Source: Mariniphaga sp. (lineage in GTDB: Bacteria; Bacteroidota; Bacteroidia; Bacteroidales; Prolixibacteraceae). From it: a DNA stretch of 64,000 nucleotides. Shown here one piece after another: positions 53,718 through 62,856 of this stretch; the first letter of the stretch is position 1; every line of letters starts with the position of its first letter. The notes beneath the pieces were generated by a model. That model was not told the origin of the DNA. It searched no databases and was given only the letters and a program-made list of their open reading frames with translations. The position numbers and the translations under genes were made by a program. The stretch spans positions 124,001 through 188,000 of the forward strand of contig JAGXGA010000019.1 in NCBI GenBank assembly GCA_024636975.1, read 5' to 3'.

Positions 53718-53804
53718 ATGAAAAAACAGCAAATTGTTATCTTAAATTCTTTTCAACAACAAACAGTTGAATGTTTAATTGTTTTCATGTCTAATCTGAT
53801 ATAA
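53718..53804 (+). other. Short open frame after an A/C-rich leader, otherwise empty 400-bp gap
   Basis: A 28-codon frame starts MKKQQIVILNSF directly after CCTAACTAAACCAAACTT, a leader style that I associate with Bacteroidota outer-membrane genes. It ends early and resembles no protein I know. Either it is the relic of a lost gene or the region is the 3' part of a minus-strand small RNA. The rest of 53805-54026 shows nothing besides AT-rich sequence. Confidence 0.35.
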
Positions 53805-54026
53805 TCAATTAGTATGCCAAAAATTAATACCCATATATTTATTGGCATAAAAAAAACTAAATTAATAATTTCAATGCGTTTATAACACTTGCAAACAACA
53901 CATTAAGTAAACTATCACTTTCCGGCGTAAAATTATTTCAAATGATTTTATTTTCAAACCAGATTATCGGAGTATGTGATTGTTCCAAATCCATTCAATC
54001 ACAATATTTCTATACTAAAAAATAGA

Positions 54027-54034
54027 TATCTTTG
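54027..54034 (+). promoter_or_regulatory. Probable -7 element of lepA
   Basis: TATCTTTG matches TAnnTTTG and lies 49 bp upstream of the lepA ATG. No clear -33 TTTG is seen. Confidence 0.5.
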
Positions 54035-54083
54035 CGGAAAGATCCTGAGTAGAGATTTCTTAATAATAGAAGGAAAAGTCTGA

Positions 54084-55871
54084 ATGAATAGAATACGCAA
54101 TTTTTGCATCATAGCACATATCGATCATGGAAAGAGTACTCTGGCTGACAGAATGCTGGTTTTCACCAAGACAGTTGGTGAGCGCGAGATGCGCGACCAG
54201 GTGCTGGACAGCATGGACCTGGAGCAGGAAAGAGGCATCACCATTAAAAGTCATGCCATTCAAATGGATTATGAATATAAAGGTGAGGTTTACAAATTAA
54301 ATTTAATTGACACCCCGGGCCATGTTGATTTTTCATATGAAGTTTCCCGGTCAATTGCTGCCTGTGAGGGAGCAATTCTTATTATAGATGCCACACAAGG
54401 GATACAGGCTCAAACTATTTCAAATCTTTACCTGGCGCTGGAACACGATTTAGAGATAATTCCAATCCTCAATAAAATGGACCTTCCAAACGCCATTCCT
54501 GAAGTAGTGGAAGACCAGATTATTGATTTAATCGGTTGTGACCGGCAAGACATTATCCATGCAAGCGGCAAGACCGGAATGGGGGTTGAAACCATTCTGG
54601 AACAGATAGTAGAGAAAGTTCCTCCTCCAAAGGGAGATCCGGATGCACCTCTGCAGGCACTTATTTTCGATTCGATTTTTAACTCCTTCAGAGGGGTTAT
54701 TGCCTATTTCAAAATTGTAAATGGAACGATTAAAACCAAAGATTCGGTCAAGTTTGTAGCAACTGGCCAACAATACAATGCCGATGAAATTGGAGTTTTA
54801 AAACTAGGAATGGTTCCACGTGCAACATTATCAGCCGGTGATGTGGGGTACATTATGTCTGGAATTAAAACAGCCAAGGAAGTAAAGGTAGGCGACACCA
54901 TTACGCAAGTAAACAGACCGTGCGAAAAAGCGATTTCCGGTTTTGAGGAAGTTAAACCCATGGTTTTTGCAGGAATTTACCCGATTGATGCCGATGACTA
55001 TGAAGACCTGCGAAATGCTATGGATAAACTGCAGCTGAATGATGCATCCCTTACATTTGAACCTGAATCATCGGCAGCTCTAGGTTTCGGATTTCGTTGC
55101 GGTTTTCTGGGACTCCTGCATATGGAAATAATCCAGGAACGGTTGGAGCGGGAATACGATATGAATGTAATCACAACCGTTCCCAACGTTTCCTATAATA
55201 TTTTATTAACCAATGGCAATATTCAAAAAGTATATAATCCTTCCGGATTGCCAAACTCCAATGTAATTGATACCATAGAAGAACCTTATATAAGGGCAAG
55301 TATAATTACATCTGCAGAATTTATCGGTTCGGTTATGAATTTATGCCTCGATAAAAGAGGCACATTAGTCAGCCAGAATTATCTTACCTCAGAACGTGCT
55401 GAACTGGTTTTTAATCTCCCTTTGGGGGAGATTGTATTTGATTTCTATGATAAACTAAAAAGTATTTCACGCGGATACGCATCGTTCGATTACCACATGA
55501 GTGGTTATAAGCCTGCTAAACTGGTGAGGCTTGATATTTTGCTTAACGGGGAAATGGTAGATGCCTTATCTACATTAACTCACTTCGATAATGCCTATAA
55601 TTTTGGTCGGCGTATGTGCGAAAAGTTAAAGGAATTAATCCCAAGGCAACAGTTCGATATTGCCATACAGGCAGCCATAGGCGCAAAAATCATTGCCCGT
55701 GAGACAATAAAGGCCGTACGGAAAGATGTTACGGCAAAATGTTACGGCGGAGACATCACCAGAAAGCGAAAACTTCTGGAGAAACAGAAAAAGGGGAAGA
55801 AACGAATGAAGCAGGTAGGTAATGTGGAAGTACCTCAAAACGCTTTCCTTGCGGTATTGAAACTTGATTAA
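54084..55871 (+). CDS. lepA: Elongation factor 4 (LepA)
   Basis: The 595-residue translational GTPase has the G domain with [14 protein letters not shown] (G1), RGITIKSHA (G2), DTPGHVDF (G3), NKMDLPNA (G4) and ASGKTGMG (G5). The characteristic LepA C-terminal domain ends in [18 protein letters not shown]. It back-translocates or rescues stalled ribosomes. The frame after the ATG starts at once with [13 protein letters not shown], so the start is sure. It is transcribed alone and is separated from the convergent response regulator gene by a shared hairpin. Confidence 0.96.
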   Translation: MNRIRNFCIIAHIDHGKSTLADRMLVFTKTVGEREMRDQVLDSMDLEQERGITIKSHAIQMDYEYKGEVYKLNLIDTPGHVDFSYEVSRSIAACEGAILIIDATQGIQAQTISNLYLALEHDLEIIPILNKMDLPNAIPEVVEDQIIDLIGCDRQDIIHASGKTGMGVETILEQIVEKVPPPKGDPDAPLQALIFDSIFNSFRGVIAYFKIVNGTIKTKDSVKFVATGQQYNADEIGVLKLGMVPRATLSAGDVGYIMSGIKTAKEVKVGDTITQVNRPCEKAISGFEEVKPMVFAGIYPIDADDYEDLRNAMDKLQLNDASLTFEPESSAALGFGFRCGFLGLLHMEIIQERLEREYDMNVITTVPNVSYNILLTNGNIQKVYNPSGLPNSNVIDTIEEPYIRASIITSAEFIGSVMNLCLDKRGTLVSQNYLTSERAELVFNLPLGEIVFDFYDKLKSISRGYASFDYHMSGYKPAKLVRLDILLNGEMVDALSTLTHFDNAYNFGRRMCEKLKELIPRQQFDIAIQAAIGAKIIARETIKAVRKDVTAKCYGGDITRKRKLLEKQKKGKKRMKQVGNVEVPQNAFLAVLKLD

Positions 55872-55880
55872 AAAAATTAT

Positions 55881-55913
55881 AAATCCCGGTCTCTGCAAAA
55901 TTGGCCGGGATTT
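55881..55913. terminator. Shared terminator between lepA and the response regulator gene
   Basis: AAATCCCGG (55881-55889) pairs with CCGGGATTT (55905-55913), 15-nt loop, A-rich before and T-rich after. It serves convergent genes on both strands. Confidence 0.8.
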
Positions 55914-55917
55914 TAAT

Positions 55918-56607
55918 TTATATAATCAGCTTATAGCCTTTGCCGTGCACATTGATTATTTCCACGGAAGGTTCATCCTTTAGGTGCTTGCGTAATTTAG
56001 TAATATATACATCCATGCTCCGTGCATTGAAATAGTTGTCGTCAATCCAAATAGATTTCAGGGCATAATTACGTTCCAGAACCTTATTGGCATTCAGACA
56101 CAACAATTTAAGCAAATCTGATTCCTTGGTTGTAAGCTTTACCATTTTATCTCCGTCGATAAGTGTTTGTTTGCGGGTATCAAAGGTAAACTTGCCCAAA
56201 GTATAAACAGGTTCACTTGCAGTCTGCGATTCCTGTGAGGTACGTCGCAATATAGCCTCTATCCTGAATATCAGCTCTTCCATACTGAAAGGCTTTGTTA
56301 TGTAATCATCAGCTCCAAGTTTGAAGCCTTCAATTACGTCGTCTTTCAGGTTCTTTGCAGTAAGGAAGATAATGGGAATATCGGGATTCACTGCCCTTAT
56401 ATCTTTCGCCAGTGAAAAGCCATCCTTTTTAGGCATCATGATATCAAGTATACAGATATCGTAGTGCGCTTTCATAAACCCTTTATAAGCAACTTCTCCA
56501 TCGGGATAGAGATCAGCTTCAAAACCTTTGGCAACAAGATATTCCTTAAGTAACAAGCCTAAGTTTTCATCATCCTCAGCCAAAAGCAATTTAATCTTTT
56601 GTTCCAT
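55918..56607 (-). CDS. rprY: OmpR-family response regulator, RprY-like
   Basis: The 229-residue protein has a receiver domain with the acidic pocket (LLLAEDDENLG), phosphoacceptor Asp55 (ICILDIMMPKKDG) and Lys in IIFLTAKN. A winged-helix DNA-binding domain follows (LTTKESDLLKLLCL, RSMDVYITKLRKHL). It pairs with the histidine kinase gene 2 bp upstream. The order and lengths match RprXY of Bacteroides; the symbol is by resemblance. It ends right at the terminator shared with lepA. Target genes are not evident from the window. Confidence 0.87.
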   Translation of the reverse strand: MEQKIKLLLAEDDENLGLLLKEYLVAKGFEADLYPDGEVAYKGFMKAHYDICILDIMMPKKDGFSLAKDIRAVNPDIPIIFLTAKNLKDDVIEGFKLGADDYITKPFSMEELIFRIEAILRRTSQESQTASEPVYTLGKFTFDTRKQTLIDGDKMVKLTTKESDLLKLLCLNANKVLERNYALKSIWIDDNYFNARSMDVYITKLRKHLKDEPSVEIINVHGKGYKLII

Positions 56608-56609
56608 TT

Positions 56610-58163
56610 TTATTTTTTAATTTTAGGTAACAATATACTAAACTTTGTGCCTTTATTTACAGCACTGTCTACTTTAATTTTCCCATTGTGCAAATCCACA
56701 ATTTTTTTCACATAACTTAAACCCAGTCCAAAACCCTTTACATCATGAACATTTCCGGTGGGAACCCGGTAAAAACGATCAAATATCTGGGCATGATATT
56801 CCTTAGCAATTCCAATGCCATTATCTTTAACAGCAATTACTACATGGTCGCTCTTATTGTAAGTGGAAACAGTAATTTCAGGTTCCCCGTTACTGTATTT
56901 TACTGCATTATCGAGCAGGTTAAACACCACATTTGTTAAATGCACTTCATCCCCTTTTACAACCGGATCATCTGCAATAAATTCTGAATGCAAAATCCCG
57001 TTCTTATTTTTTATCCGCAGTTCAAAATTATTTACTACCGTTCGCAGGCTTTGATTAATATCGAATTCCTTAAATTTTAATTTCAGGCGCCCCTCGTTAA
57101 AAACTGCCATTTGCAATACCTTCTCTACCTGGAAGCTTAGCCTTTTACTTTCCTGGTTAATTACCCTGGAAATATGCTCTATAGTTTTTGGAGTATTAGT
57201 TATACTTCCATCCTCAAGCATCTGGCTGGCCAGGGAAATAGTTGATATGGGAGTTTTCAGCTCATGTGTCATATTATTTATGAAATCATTTTTAATCATC
57301 GAAAGCTTTTTCTGACGAAGGATAATCATGATGGCATAAGCAAAAATGGCAATTAGTAAACTGGTTAAAATAATAGTTGGTATGATAGTGAAACCGGTAG
57401 CCCGCAAAAGGTAGCCTCTGCGCTTTGGAAAGTAAACATATAAATAATTAGGTTGCTGTCCATCGAAATCATAAGGAAACAGCAGGCTGTAATATTCTTT
57501 TTTTCTTGAAGGATTATAATCGGGGCTGGCAAGAATAAACTTATCCTGTCCCTGGTTTGCCGACCTGATGGCATATTTATATTCAAGATCAATTCCAAGT
57601 CCTTCGAACGTCGAGGCCATCCCCTCAGCCAAAAAAACAGAATCAATTCTTTCTCTCAATGTTCGGCTTTCAAGCTGAATTTCATAGTTCCTCCAGTTCA
57701 TATCTTTAAGCCAGTTTTGCCTCAGGCGCTCCTGTTCAAGGTTAAATTCATTGAGTTTTTCGAACGAAGTGATACTTTCTTCATTATTTTGTTCATTTTG
57801 AACCGAATCAATAATGATTATCTGGAATTCTTCCTGGAAATTACCATAAATATTATTTTCTGAATAACGAAAGCGAAAGCTGCCGCTAACCTGCCCGGAT
57901 CCCTGACGCGGAAAAATATTTAAATTCCCGGGGTTAGAGCTAGTTCCTGGCAATCGTCCAAGGCGCACGCTTTCCCGCGCTAATCTTTCTTCGTGCAATT
58001 CCAAAAGATCAACTACACGCTTAAGACCGCTGCTAACCATCTGATCGAACTGTTCTTCACGAATATCAGAAGCAGTTTTAATTAAATTGGTTTGGATCAG
58101 GATTAAGCCTGAAAGCACTAATGCCATTAATACAATTAAGGTTACCAACATTTTTCTGCTCAT
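56610..58163 (-). CDS. rprX: Sensor histidine kinase, RprX-like
   Basis: A 517-residue membrane kinase with helices at about 5-25 and 256-282 and a large extracytoplasmic domain between them. The HisKA domain has His300 in NNMTHELKTPIS. The ATPase part carries the N box (NVVFNLLDNAVKYS), G1 (VKDNGIGI) and G2 (GFGLGLSYV). It phosphorylates the regulator encoded 2 bp downstream. The sensor domain is rich in charged and Gln residues and not assigned. The pair is probably one operon, with its promoter in the 125 bp before 58163. Confidence 0.87.
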   Translation of the reverse strand: MSRKMLVTLIVLMALVLSGLILIQTNLIKTASDIREEQFDQMVSSGLKRVVDLLELHEERLARESVRLGRLPGTSSNPGNLNIFPRQGSGQVSGSFRFRYSENNIYGNFQEEFQIIIIDSVQNEQNNEESITSFEKLNEFNLEQERLRQNWLKDMNWRNYEIQLESRTLRERIDSVFLAEGMASTFEGLGIDLEYKYAIRSANQGQDKFILASPDYNPSRKKEYYSLLFPYDFDGQQPNYLYVYFPKRRGYLLRATGFTIIPTIILTSLLIAIFAYAIMIILRQKKLSMIKNDFINNMTHELKTPISTISLASQMLEDGSITNTPKTIEHISRVINQESKRLSFQVEKVLQMAVFNEGRLKLKFKEFDINQSLRTVVNNFELRIKNKNGILHSEFIADDPVVKGDEVHLTNVVFNLLDNAVKYSNGEPEITVSTYNKSDHVVIAVKDNGIGIAKEYHAQIFDRFYRVPTGNVHDVKGFGLGLSYVKKIVDLHNGKIKVDSAVNKGTKFSILLPKIKK

Positions 58164-58288
58164 GCAACAAAGATAATTTTAAAGAAATGTCGCAGAAAAC
58201 CTACTTAACATTATTTAACACCCTGCAATACAATGTAATTATTATTAACCTGAAGCGCATTATAAGCCACAATAATCAATGAGATATT

Positions 58289-58861
58289 TCAGGTTTTTTC
58301 GAGAATGTATTTTTCAATGACTGAAGGGAAATATTCATATTCAAGTTCATGAACTTTCTTTGCAATTTCTTCGGGAGAATCGTCGGGATAAACCGGACAT
58401 TTTGCCTGAAATATCAATTCCCCTTCATCATAATTTCTGTTAACGATATGAATTGAAATCCCTGTTTCAGTATCTTTGTTGTCAACCACAGCCTGATGTA
58501 CTTTCATACCGTACATCCCCTTACCACCGTATTTCGGCAATAGCGCCGGATGAATGTTAACAATCGGGAATCCGTTAATGAGTTTTTCAGGAACCAGCCA
58601 TAAGAACCCTGCAAGCACTACTAAATCGATCATGCGTTCTTTTAGCCTTTCCACCACCTCATCCGTCTCGTAAAACTGATTCCTGTCAAAGACAAAAGTT
58701 TCAACTCCCAAATCTGAAGCTCGTTTCAGCGCCAGAGCATTTGGTTTGTTACTCCACAAGGAATCCACCTCTACCCGCTCACTACCAGTAAAATATCTTA
58801 TAATTGCCTGTGCATTGGTTCCAGAACCGGAGGCGAAGATGGCTATTTTCTTAACATTCAT
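58289..58861 (-). CDS. purN: Phosphoribosylglycinamide formyltransferase
   Basis: I start at ATG 58861 (190 residues), since the conserved strand KKIAIFASGSGTNAQAI begins there; the frame reaches 58879 through a TTG. The enzyme transfers the formyl group of 10-formyltetrahydrofolate to GAR in purine synthesis. The catalytic Asn-His-Asp set is seen in NIHPALLPKYGGKGMYG and the later KDTETGISIHIVN. Length and order are those of PurN. It is cytoplasmic and lies alone between the histidine kinase (125 bp) and the divergent acpP gene. Confidence 0.93.
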   Translation of the reverse strand: MNVKKIAIFASGSGTNAQAIIRYFTGSERVEVDSLWSNKPNALALKRASDLGVETFVFDRNQFYETDEVVERLKERMIDLVVLAGFLWLVPEKLINGFPIVNIHPALLPKYGGKGMYGMKVHQAVVDNKDTETGISIHIVNRNYDEGELIFQAKCPVYPDDSPEEIAKKVHELEYEYFPSVIEKYILEKT

Positions 58862-59046
58862 TTGATATTGATTTAACACATTGGAACATTTGAATAAAAG
58901 ATTCTAATTTAGAAGATTACAGGTGAAATATATTCAGTACAGACTATCTTTTTTATATTTTTTCTTTGAAATATAAATTGTAAATGTATTACTTTGCAGC
59001 GAATTATTTAAAAACTCAAATTAGTATTAACTAAAATTTTAGAATT

Positions 59047-59283
59047 ATGTCTGACGTTGCAGCAAAAGTAAAAGCAATTATTGTCGATAAATTGGGAGTA
59101 GACGAAAGTGAAGTTACCAACGAAGCATCATTCACCAATGATTTGGGAGCCGATTCACTTGATACTGTAGAGCTGATTATGGAATTTGAAAAAGAATTTG
59201 ATTTAGCTATACCGGACGATCAGGCTGAAAAGATTTCTACTGTAGGCGAGGCTATCGCACACATTGAAGAAGCCGTAAAATAA
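59047..59283 (+). CDS. acpP: Acyl carrier protein
   Basis: A 78-residue acidic four-helix protein. The phosphopantetheine attachment is Ser37 in [11 protein letters not shown]. It carries growing fatty-acid chains on its 4'-phosphopantetheine arm. The conserved order acpP-fabF-rnc follows, with 16 and 6 bp gaps. The 163 bp upstream hold an imperfect -7 box (TTACTTTG near 58989). Confidence 0.96.
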   Translation: MSDVAAKVKAIIVDKLGVDESEVTNEASFTNDLGADSLDTVELIMEFEKEFDLAIPDDQAEKISTVGEAIAHIEEAVK

Positions 59284-59299
59284 TCCAGAAAATTCATTT

Positions 59300-60541
59300 A
59301 TGGAATTTAAGCGGGTAGTAATTACCGGAGTGGGCACCGTTAATCCCTTGGGGAATTCGATTGACGAATATTGGGATAATCTCAAAAAAGGGGTTAGCGG
59401 TGCTGCACCCATTACCAGATTTGATGTCACGAAACACAAAACCCAGTTTGCCTGCGAAGTTAAAAACTTCGATGTTGAGCAATATATTGAACGCAAGGAA
59501 GCCAGGAAATTTGACCTATATACGCAGTATGCACTTGTAGCTGCGACCCAGGCAATGACCGATTCAGGCCTTGATCTTGAAAAAGTTGATCATGATCGTG
59601 CAGGTGTTATCTGGGGAGCAGGTATCGGGGGACTTCAAACTTTTTTTGAGGAAACAAGAAATTATCGGGAAGATAACCCACGGTTTTCACCGTTCTTTAT
59701 ACCTAAAATGATTGCCAATATTGCCGGCGGTCTGATTTCAATCAAATACCACTTCAGAGGCCCTAACTTTACAACAGTTTCGGCCTGTGCATCAGCATCG
59801 CATGCCATGATTGAGGCCTTTAACATGATTCGTCTGGGAAAAGCCGAAATTATGATCACTGGTGGATCTGAAGCTGCAGTCAATGAAGCGGGAGTATCGG
59901 GTTTTAATTCAATGCGAGCCTTATCTACCCGCAACGATGATCCTAAAACTGCTTCCAGGCCATTCGATAAAGACAGGGATGGGTTTGTTATTGGCGAAGG
60001 CTCGGCTGCTTTTATATTCGAAGAGTATGAAAGCGCAGTAAGCAGAGGTGCCAAAATTTATGCTGAAATGGTTGGGGGAGGCATGTCGGCCGATGCATTT
60101 CACATGACTGCACCCGATCCCGATGGCAGAGGAGCAAGCCTTGTAATGAAATGGGCCCTTGATGATGCAGGCCTTAAACCGGAAGATGTTGACTATATCA
60201 ATGTTCATGGAACTTCAACGCCACTTGGGGATATAGCAGAACCAAAAGCCATTCAGAAAACTTTTGGTGAGCATGCATACCAAGTTAGTATCAGTTCAAC
60301 CAAATCAATGACCGGGCATTTGCTCGGGGCAGCAGGTGCAGTAGAAGGACTTGCCAGTATTCTTGCAATACAGAATAGTTTAATTCCACCTACTATTAAT
60401 CATTTTACCGACGATCCTGAAATCGACAACAGACTTGATTTTACTTTCAATGTTGCCAAACCCCGGGAAATAAAAATTGCCATTAGCAATACCTTTGGTT
60501 TTGGTGGACACAATGCAACTGTAGTTTTCAAAAAATACTAG
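59300..60541 (+). CDS. fabF: 3-oxoacyl-ACP synthase II
   Basis: The 413-residue condensing enzyme extends acyl-ACP by decarboxylative condensation with malonyl-ACP. The Cys-His-His triad is Cys163 (TVSACASASHAM), the His of INVHGTSTPLGD and the His of KSMTGHLLGAAG. The thiolase-fold landmarks GWGAGIGGLQT-like loop and GFGGHNATVVF end are present. It is part of the acpP-fabF-rnc operon, with 16 bp to acpP and 6 bp to rnc, which suggests one transcript for fatty-acid elongation and RNA processing, as in many bacteria of this phylum. Confidence 0.95.
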   Translation: MEFKRVVITGVGTVNPLGNSIDEYWDNLKKGVSGAAPITRFDVTKHKTQFACEVKNFDVEQYIERKEARKFDLYTQYALVAATQAMTDSGLDLEKVDHDRAGVIWGAGIGGLQTFFEETRNYREDNPRFSPFFIPKMIANIAGGLISIKYHFRGPNFTTVSACASASHAMIEAFNMIRLGKAEIMITGGSEAAVNEAGVSGFNSMRALSTRNDDPKTASRPFDKDRDGFVIGEGSAAFIFEEYESAVSRGAKIYAEMVGGGMSADAFHMTAPDPDGRGASLVMKWALDDAGLKPEDVDYINVHGTSTPLGDIAEPKAIQKTFGEHAYQVSISSTKSMTGHLLGAAGAVEGLASILAIQNSLIPPTINHFTDDPEIDNRLDFTFNVAKPREIKIAISNTFGFGGHNATVVFKKY

Positions 60542-60547
60542 CACCTT

Positions 60548-61279
60548 GTGGTCAGAAAAATTGCACAACGAATAAGACTCTTTTCGTCACCCCGAAAAGA
60601 GTTTTATTTGTTTTTAAGAGACTTGCTCGGATTTTACCCTACCAACCTGAAGCTTTACGACCTGGCGTTTGTCCATAAATCGGCATCAACTTATGATTCG
60701 CAAGGAAACCAGGTCAATAACGAAAGGCTCGAATTCCTTGGCGATGCCATTCTGGGCGCCATAATAGCCGATTTTCTCTATAACCGTTTCCCACAGCAGG
60801 ATGAAGGATTTTTAACCAAAAACAGGTCGAAACTGGTAAACCGTACATTTCTCACACGACTTACTTTCGATATGGGCCTGCATGTTTTTATTGATTCAAA
60901 CACAACAAAAAACATCGATAAGAGCCATATATACGGTGATGCCCTTGAAGCATTGATTGGTGCTATCTACCTCGATACAGATTACCAGACAACCAAATTC
61001 TTTGTAACAAAAAGGATTCTTTCACAGTTTGTGAATATGAATGAGATAGAACAGAAGGATTCCAATTTTAAAAGTCAGCTTATTGAATGGAGCCAGAAAA
61101 ACAAAAAAGAGCTGAGATTTGATACCATTGAGGAAGCCGGAGCTGAAAAATCAAATCAACCAAAATTTATTGCCACTGTATTAATTGATCAGATAGAACT
61201 AGGTCGCGGTACAGGAACTTCAAAAAAAGAAGCCCAACAAAATGCTGCACGCGAAACGTTAAAGAAACTCGATACTTAG
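60548..61279 (+). CDS. rnc: Ribonuclease III
   Basis: A 243-residue double-strand-specific endonuclease. The catalytic signature NERLEFLGDAILG lies at about 57-69, with a further acidic residue in YGDALEALIGAIYLD. The double-stranded-RNA-binding domain (about 175-243) ends in GTSKKEAQQNAARETLKKL. The start is GTG at 60548, 6 bp after fabF; no in-frame ATG exists before the first helix, and the N-terminus FSSPRKEFYLFLRDLLG fits the family in this phylum. It matures rRNA and degrades duplex RNA. Confidence 0.92.
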   Translation: MVRKIAQRIRLFSSPRKEFYLFLRDLLGFYPTNLKLYDLAFVHKSASTYDSQGNQVNNERLEFLGDAILGAIIADFLYNRFPQQDEGFLTKNRSKLVNRTFLTRLTFDMGLHVFIDSNTTKNIDKSHIYGDALEALIGAIYLDTDYQTTKFFVTKRILSQFVNMNEIEQKDSNFKSQLIEWSQKNKKELRFDTIEEAGAEKSNQPKFIATVLIDQIELGRGTGTSKKEAQQNAARETLKKLDT

Positions 61280-61315
61280 ATCCCATCTCTTCCCGGCTTT
61301 CCTATGCATAATTGT

Positions 61316-61323
61316 TATATTTG
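61316..61323 (+). promoter_or_regulatory. Probable -7 element of the LAB_N gene
   Basis: TATATTTG matches TAnnTTTG exactly and lies 20 bp before ATG 61344, leaving a very short leader. Confidence 0.5.
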
Positions 61324-61343
61324 CACCCCAGCAAAAACTAAAA

Positions 61344-62039
61344 ATGGATATTCTTCTTATATACGCATTGGGATTCCTGTCGCAGGTGCTTTTTTTTGCC
61401 CGTAACATTGCTCAATGGTTTTTATCAGAAAAAAAGGGAGAAGTGGTTTCTCCTGCCATCTACTGGCAGATAAGCCTGGTAGCATCAATACTGATGTTAA
61501 CGTATGGGATCCTTCGCAACGATTTTGCCATAGTGCTGGGTCAGTTTATCGTTTACATGATCTACATCCGGAATCTGCAGTTAAAAAAAGTATGGTCCCG
61601 AATGCATATTATTTCCCGCTTGCTGGCTATCGTCATTCCTCTTTTTTACCTTGGGTGGCTGTTATGGGGGAATAGTTATAATTTCAATTCAATACTGAAA
61701 AATGAAGAGGTTTCGTTCCTGCTCATGATTTGGGGCTCGGCCGGACAAATCATCTTTACTTTCCGTTTCATATACCAATGGCTGTATTCCGAAAAAAGAA
61801 ATGACTCGTTTCTACCTATTGGATTCTGGATTATAAGCACCATCGGTTCGCTTATGATTTTCGCTTATGCCATTTACCGCCTCGACCCGGTTTTGCTTGC
61901 TGCTCACAGTCTGGGCCTTTTTATATACATCCGCAACATTTTACTGCACCTGGGAAAAGGGAGTCTGTTTCCGAAAATGGAAAACCATTCAGGCATAAAT
62001 GCCCTGGTTGGTAAGATTTCAAAAAAATTCAAATATTGA
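61344..62039 (+). CDS. Membrane protein with two lipid-A-biosynthesis N-terminal (LAB_N) domains
   Basis: The 231-residue polytopic protein contains two copies of the LAB_N motif. The first is GFLSQVLFFARNIAQWFLSE followed by YWQISLVASILMLTYGILR, the second AGQIIFTFRFIYQWLYSEK followed by WIISTIGSLMIFAYAIYR. Six membrane helices are expected. In other bacteria this domain is found alone in small proteins near or fused to lipid-A glycosyltransferases, where it appears to be an accessory; no transferase gene is adjacent here. The duplication in one chain is typical of this phylum. Role: probably envelope lipid metabolism, not proven. Confidence 0.78.
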   Translation: MDILLIYALGFLSQVLFFARNIAQWFLSEKKGEVVSPAIYWQISLVASILMLTYGILRNDFAIVLGQFIVYMIYIRNLQLKKVWSRMHIISRLLAIVIPLFYLGWLLWGNSYNFNSILKNEEVSFLLMIWGSAGQIIFTFRFIYQWLYSEKRNDSFLPIGFWIISTIGSLMIFAYAIYRLDPVLLAAHSLGLFIYIRNILLHLGKGSLFPKMENHSGINALVGKISKKFKY

Positions 62040-62074
62040 ATAATCGTTATAAGAATATTATCTGACATTTATAG

Positions 62075-62254
62075 TCATTCGGCTTTCAACCAGTCGTAAA
62101 CATCAATATTAATTATTGTATCTGATTTTATATCAAGAATTGTCTCTCCAAATTTCTCAAGGTTATCTCCGGTAGCATAATACTGTTCACTTTCTGGTGT
62201 AACAATAAAACCAAATAATTTCCCCTCCTTAAATTCAATGGATCTTTGAGAGCA
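62075..62254 (-). pseudogene. Coding-like fragment in frame behind the ExbB/MotA-like stop
   Basis: Minus-strand codons from the TAG of the ExbB/MotA-like gene (62255-62257) to TGA at 62075-62077 form 59 sense codons in the same frame, reading IEFKEGKLFGFIVTPE, YYATGDNLEKFGETILDI and NIDVYDWLKAE. It has protein-like composition but no start codon. I do not recognise the family. It could be the 3' relic of an adjacent gene or an extension cut off by a nonsense change. Confidence 0.35.
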
Positions 62255-62626
62255 CTATTCCACTTTTGCCTTAATAATTTCTTTTAATAAGAAATAAAAG
62301 AGCATTGAAATGATAAAAACGACGAATCCATAGATAGGAGCATAAAAACTCACTTTGGCTCCACCCATAACCAGTGCAGGTGAAACATCGGCAGCCTCCA
62401 TTATGGCATTTAATGCCTGGACGATGCCCACTATCTGCGATAATAATCCGGTGGCCAAAGCAACTGAACCACCCAGCAGAACTAAATCGAGCAATTTAGT
62501 AGTTGCCGTTCTTTGTGAGAATAACTCAAACGATTTCCAGACAGCAACAAAAATTGTTAATAGAGCCATTATTGAAATAAGATTCATAAAAGGGCCCCCG
62601 GCGCGATAAAAATCAATGAAGTTCAT
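62255..62626 (-). CDS. MotA/TolQ/ExbB-like proton channel protein (small)
   Basis: A 123-residue protein with three hydrophobic segments: FMNLISIMALLTIFVAVW, ATGLLSQIVGIVQALNAI and FYAPIYGFVVFIISMLFYFL. The middle part (GLLSQIVGIVQALNAIMEA) resembles the proton-channel helix of ExbB/TolQ/MotA. It is shorter than ExbB (about 240). Such proteins usually work with an ExbD-like partner to drive TonB-type machines, but none is adjacent. Role inferred from the fold only. The gene is monocistronic; the gap of 230 bp to the divergent kinase gene shows nothing specific. Confidence 0.7.
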   Translation of the reverse strand: MNFIDFYRAGGPFMNLISIMALLTIFVAVWKSFELFSQRTATTKLLDLVLLGGSVALATGLLSQIVGIVQALNAIMEAADVSPALVMGGAKVSFYAPIYGFVVFIISMLFYFLLKEIIKAKVE

Positions 62627-62856
62627 AACAAATTGTTTTAATGTTTATGCCTGCAATGTAAGGTTGCCTGCCCGATGGCAAACAATTAAATCGTTTAACA
62701 GCATGCTTTTAATTTCGAACAACTATTTACTCCTTAAAACTACATAACTTTCCCTTTCCATGCAGTTCAACTATTCTTTTATGTATTTGGTCAATGATAT
62801 TTTTCTTTTCTCCAAATCCTTACTAAATTTCATGTTCTGTTTTAAATACGATTTGA

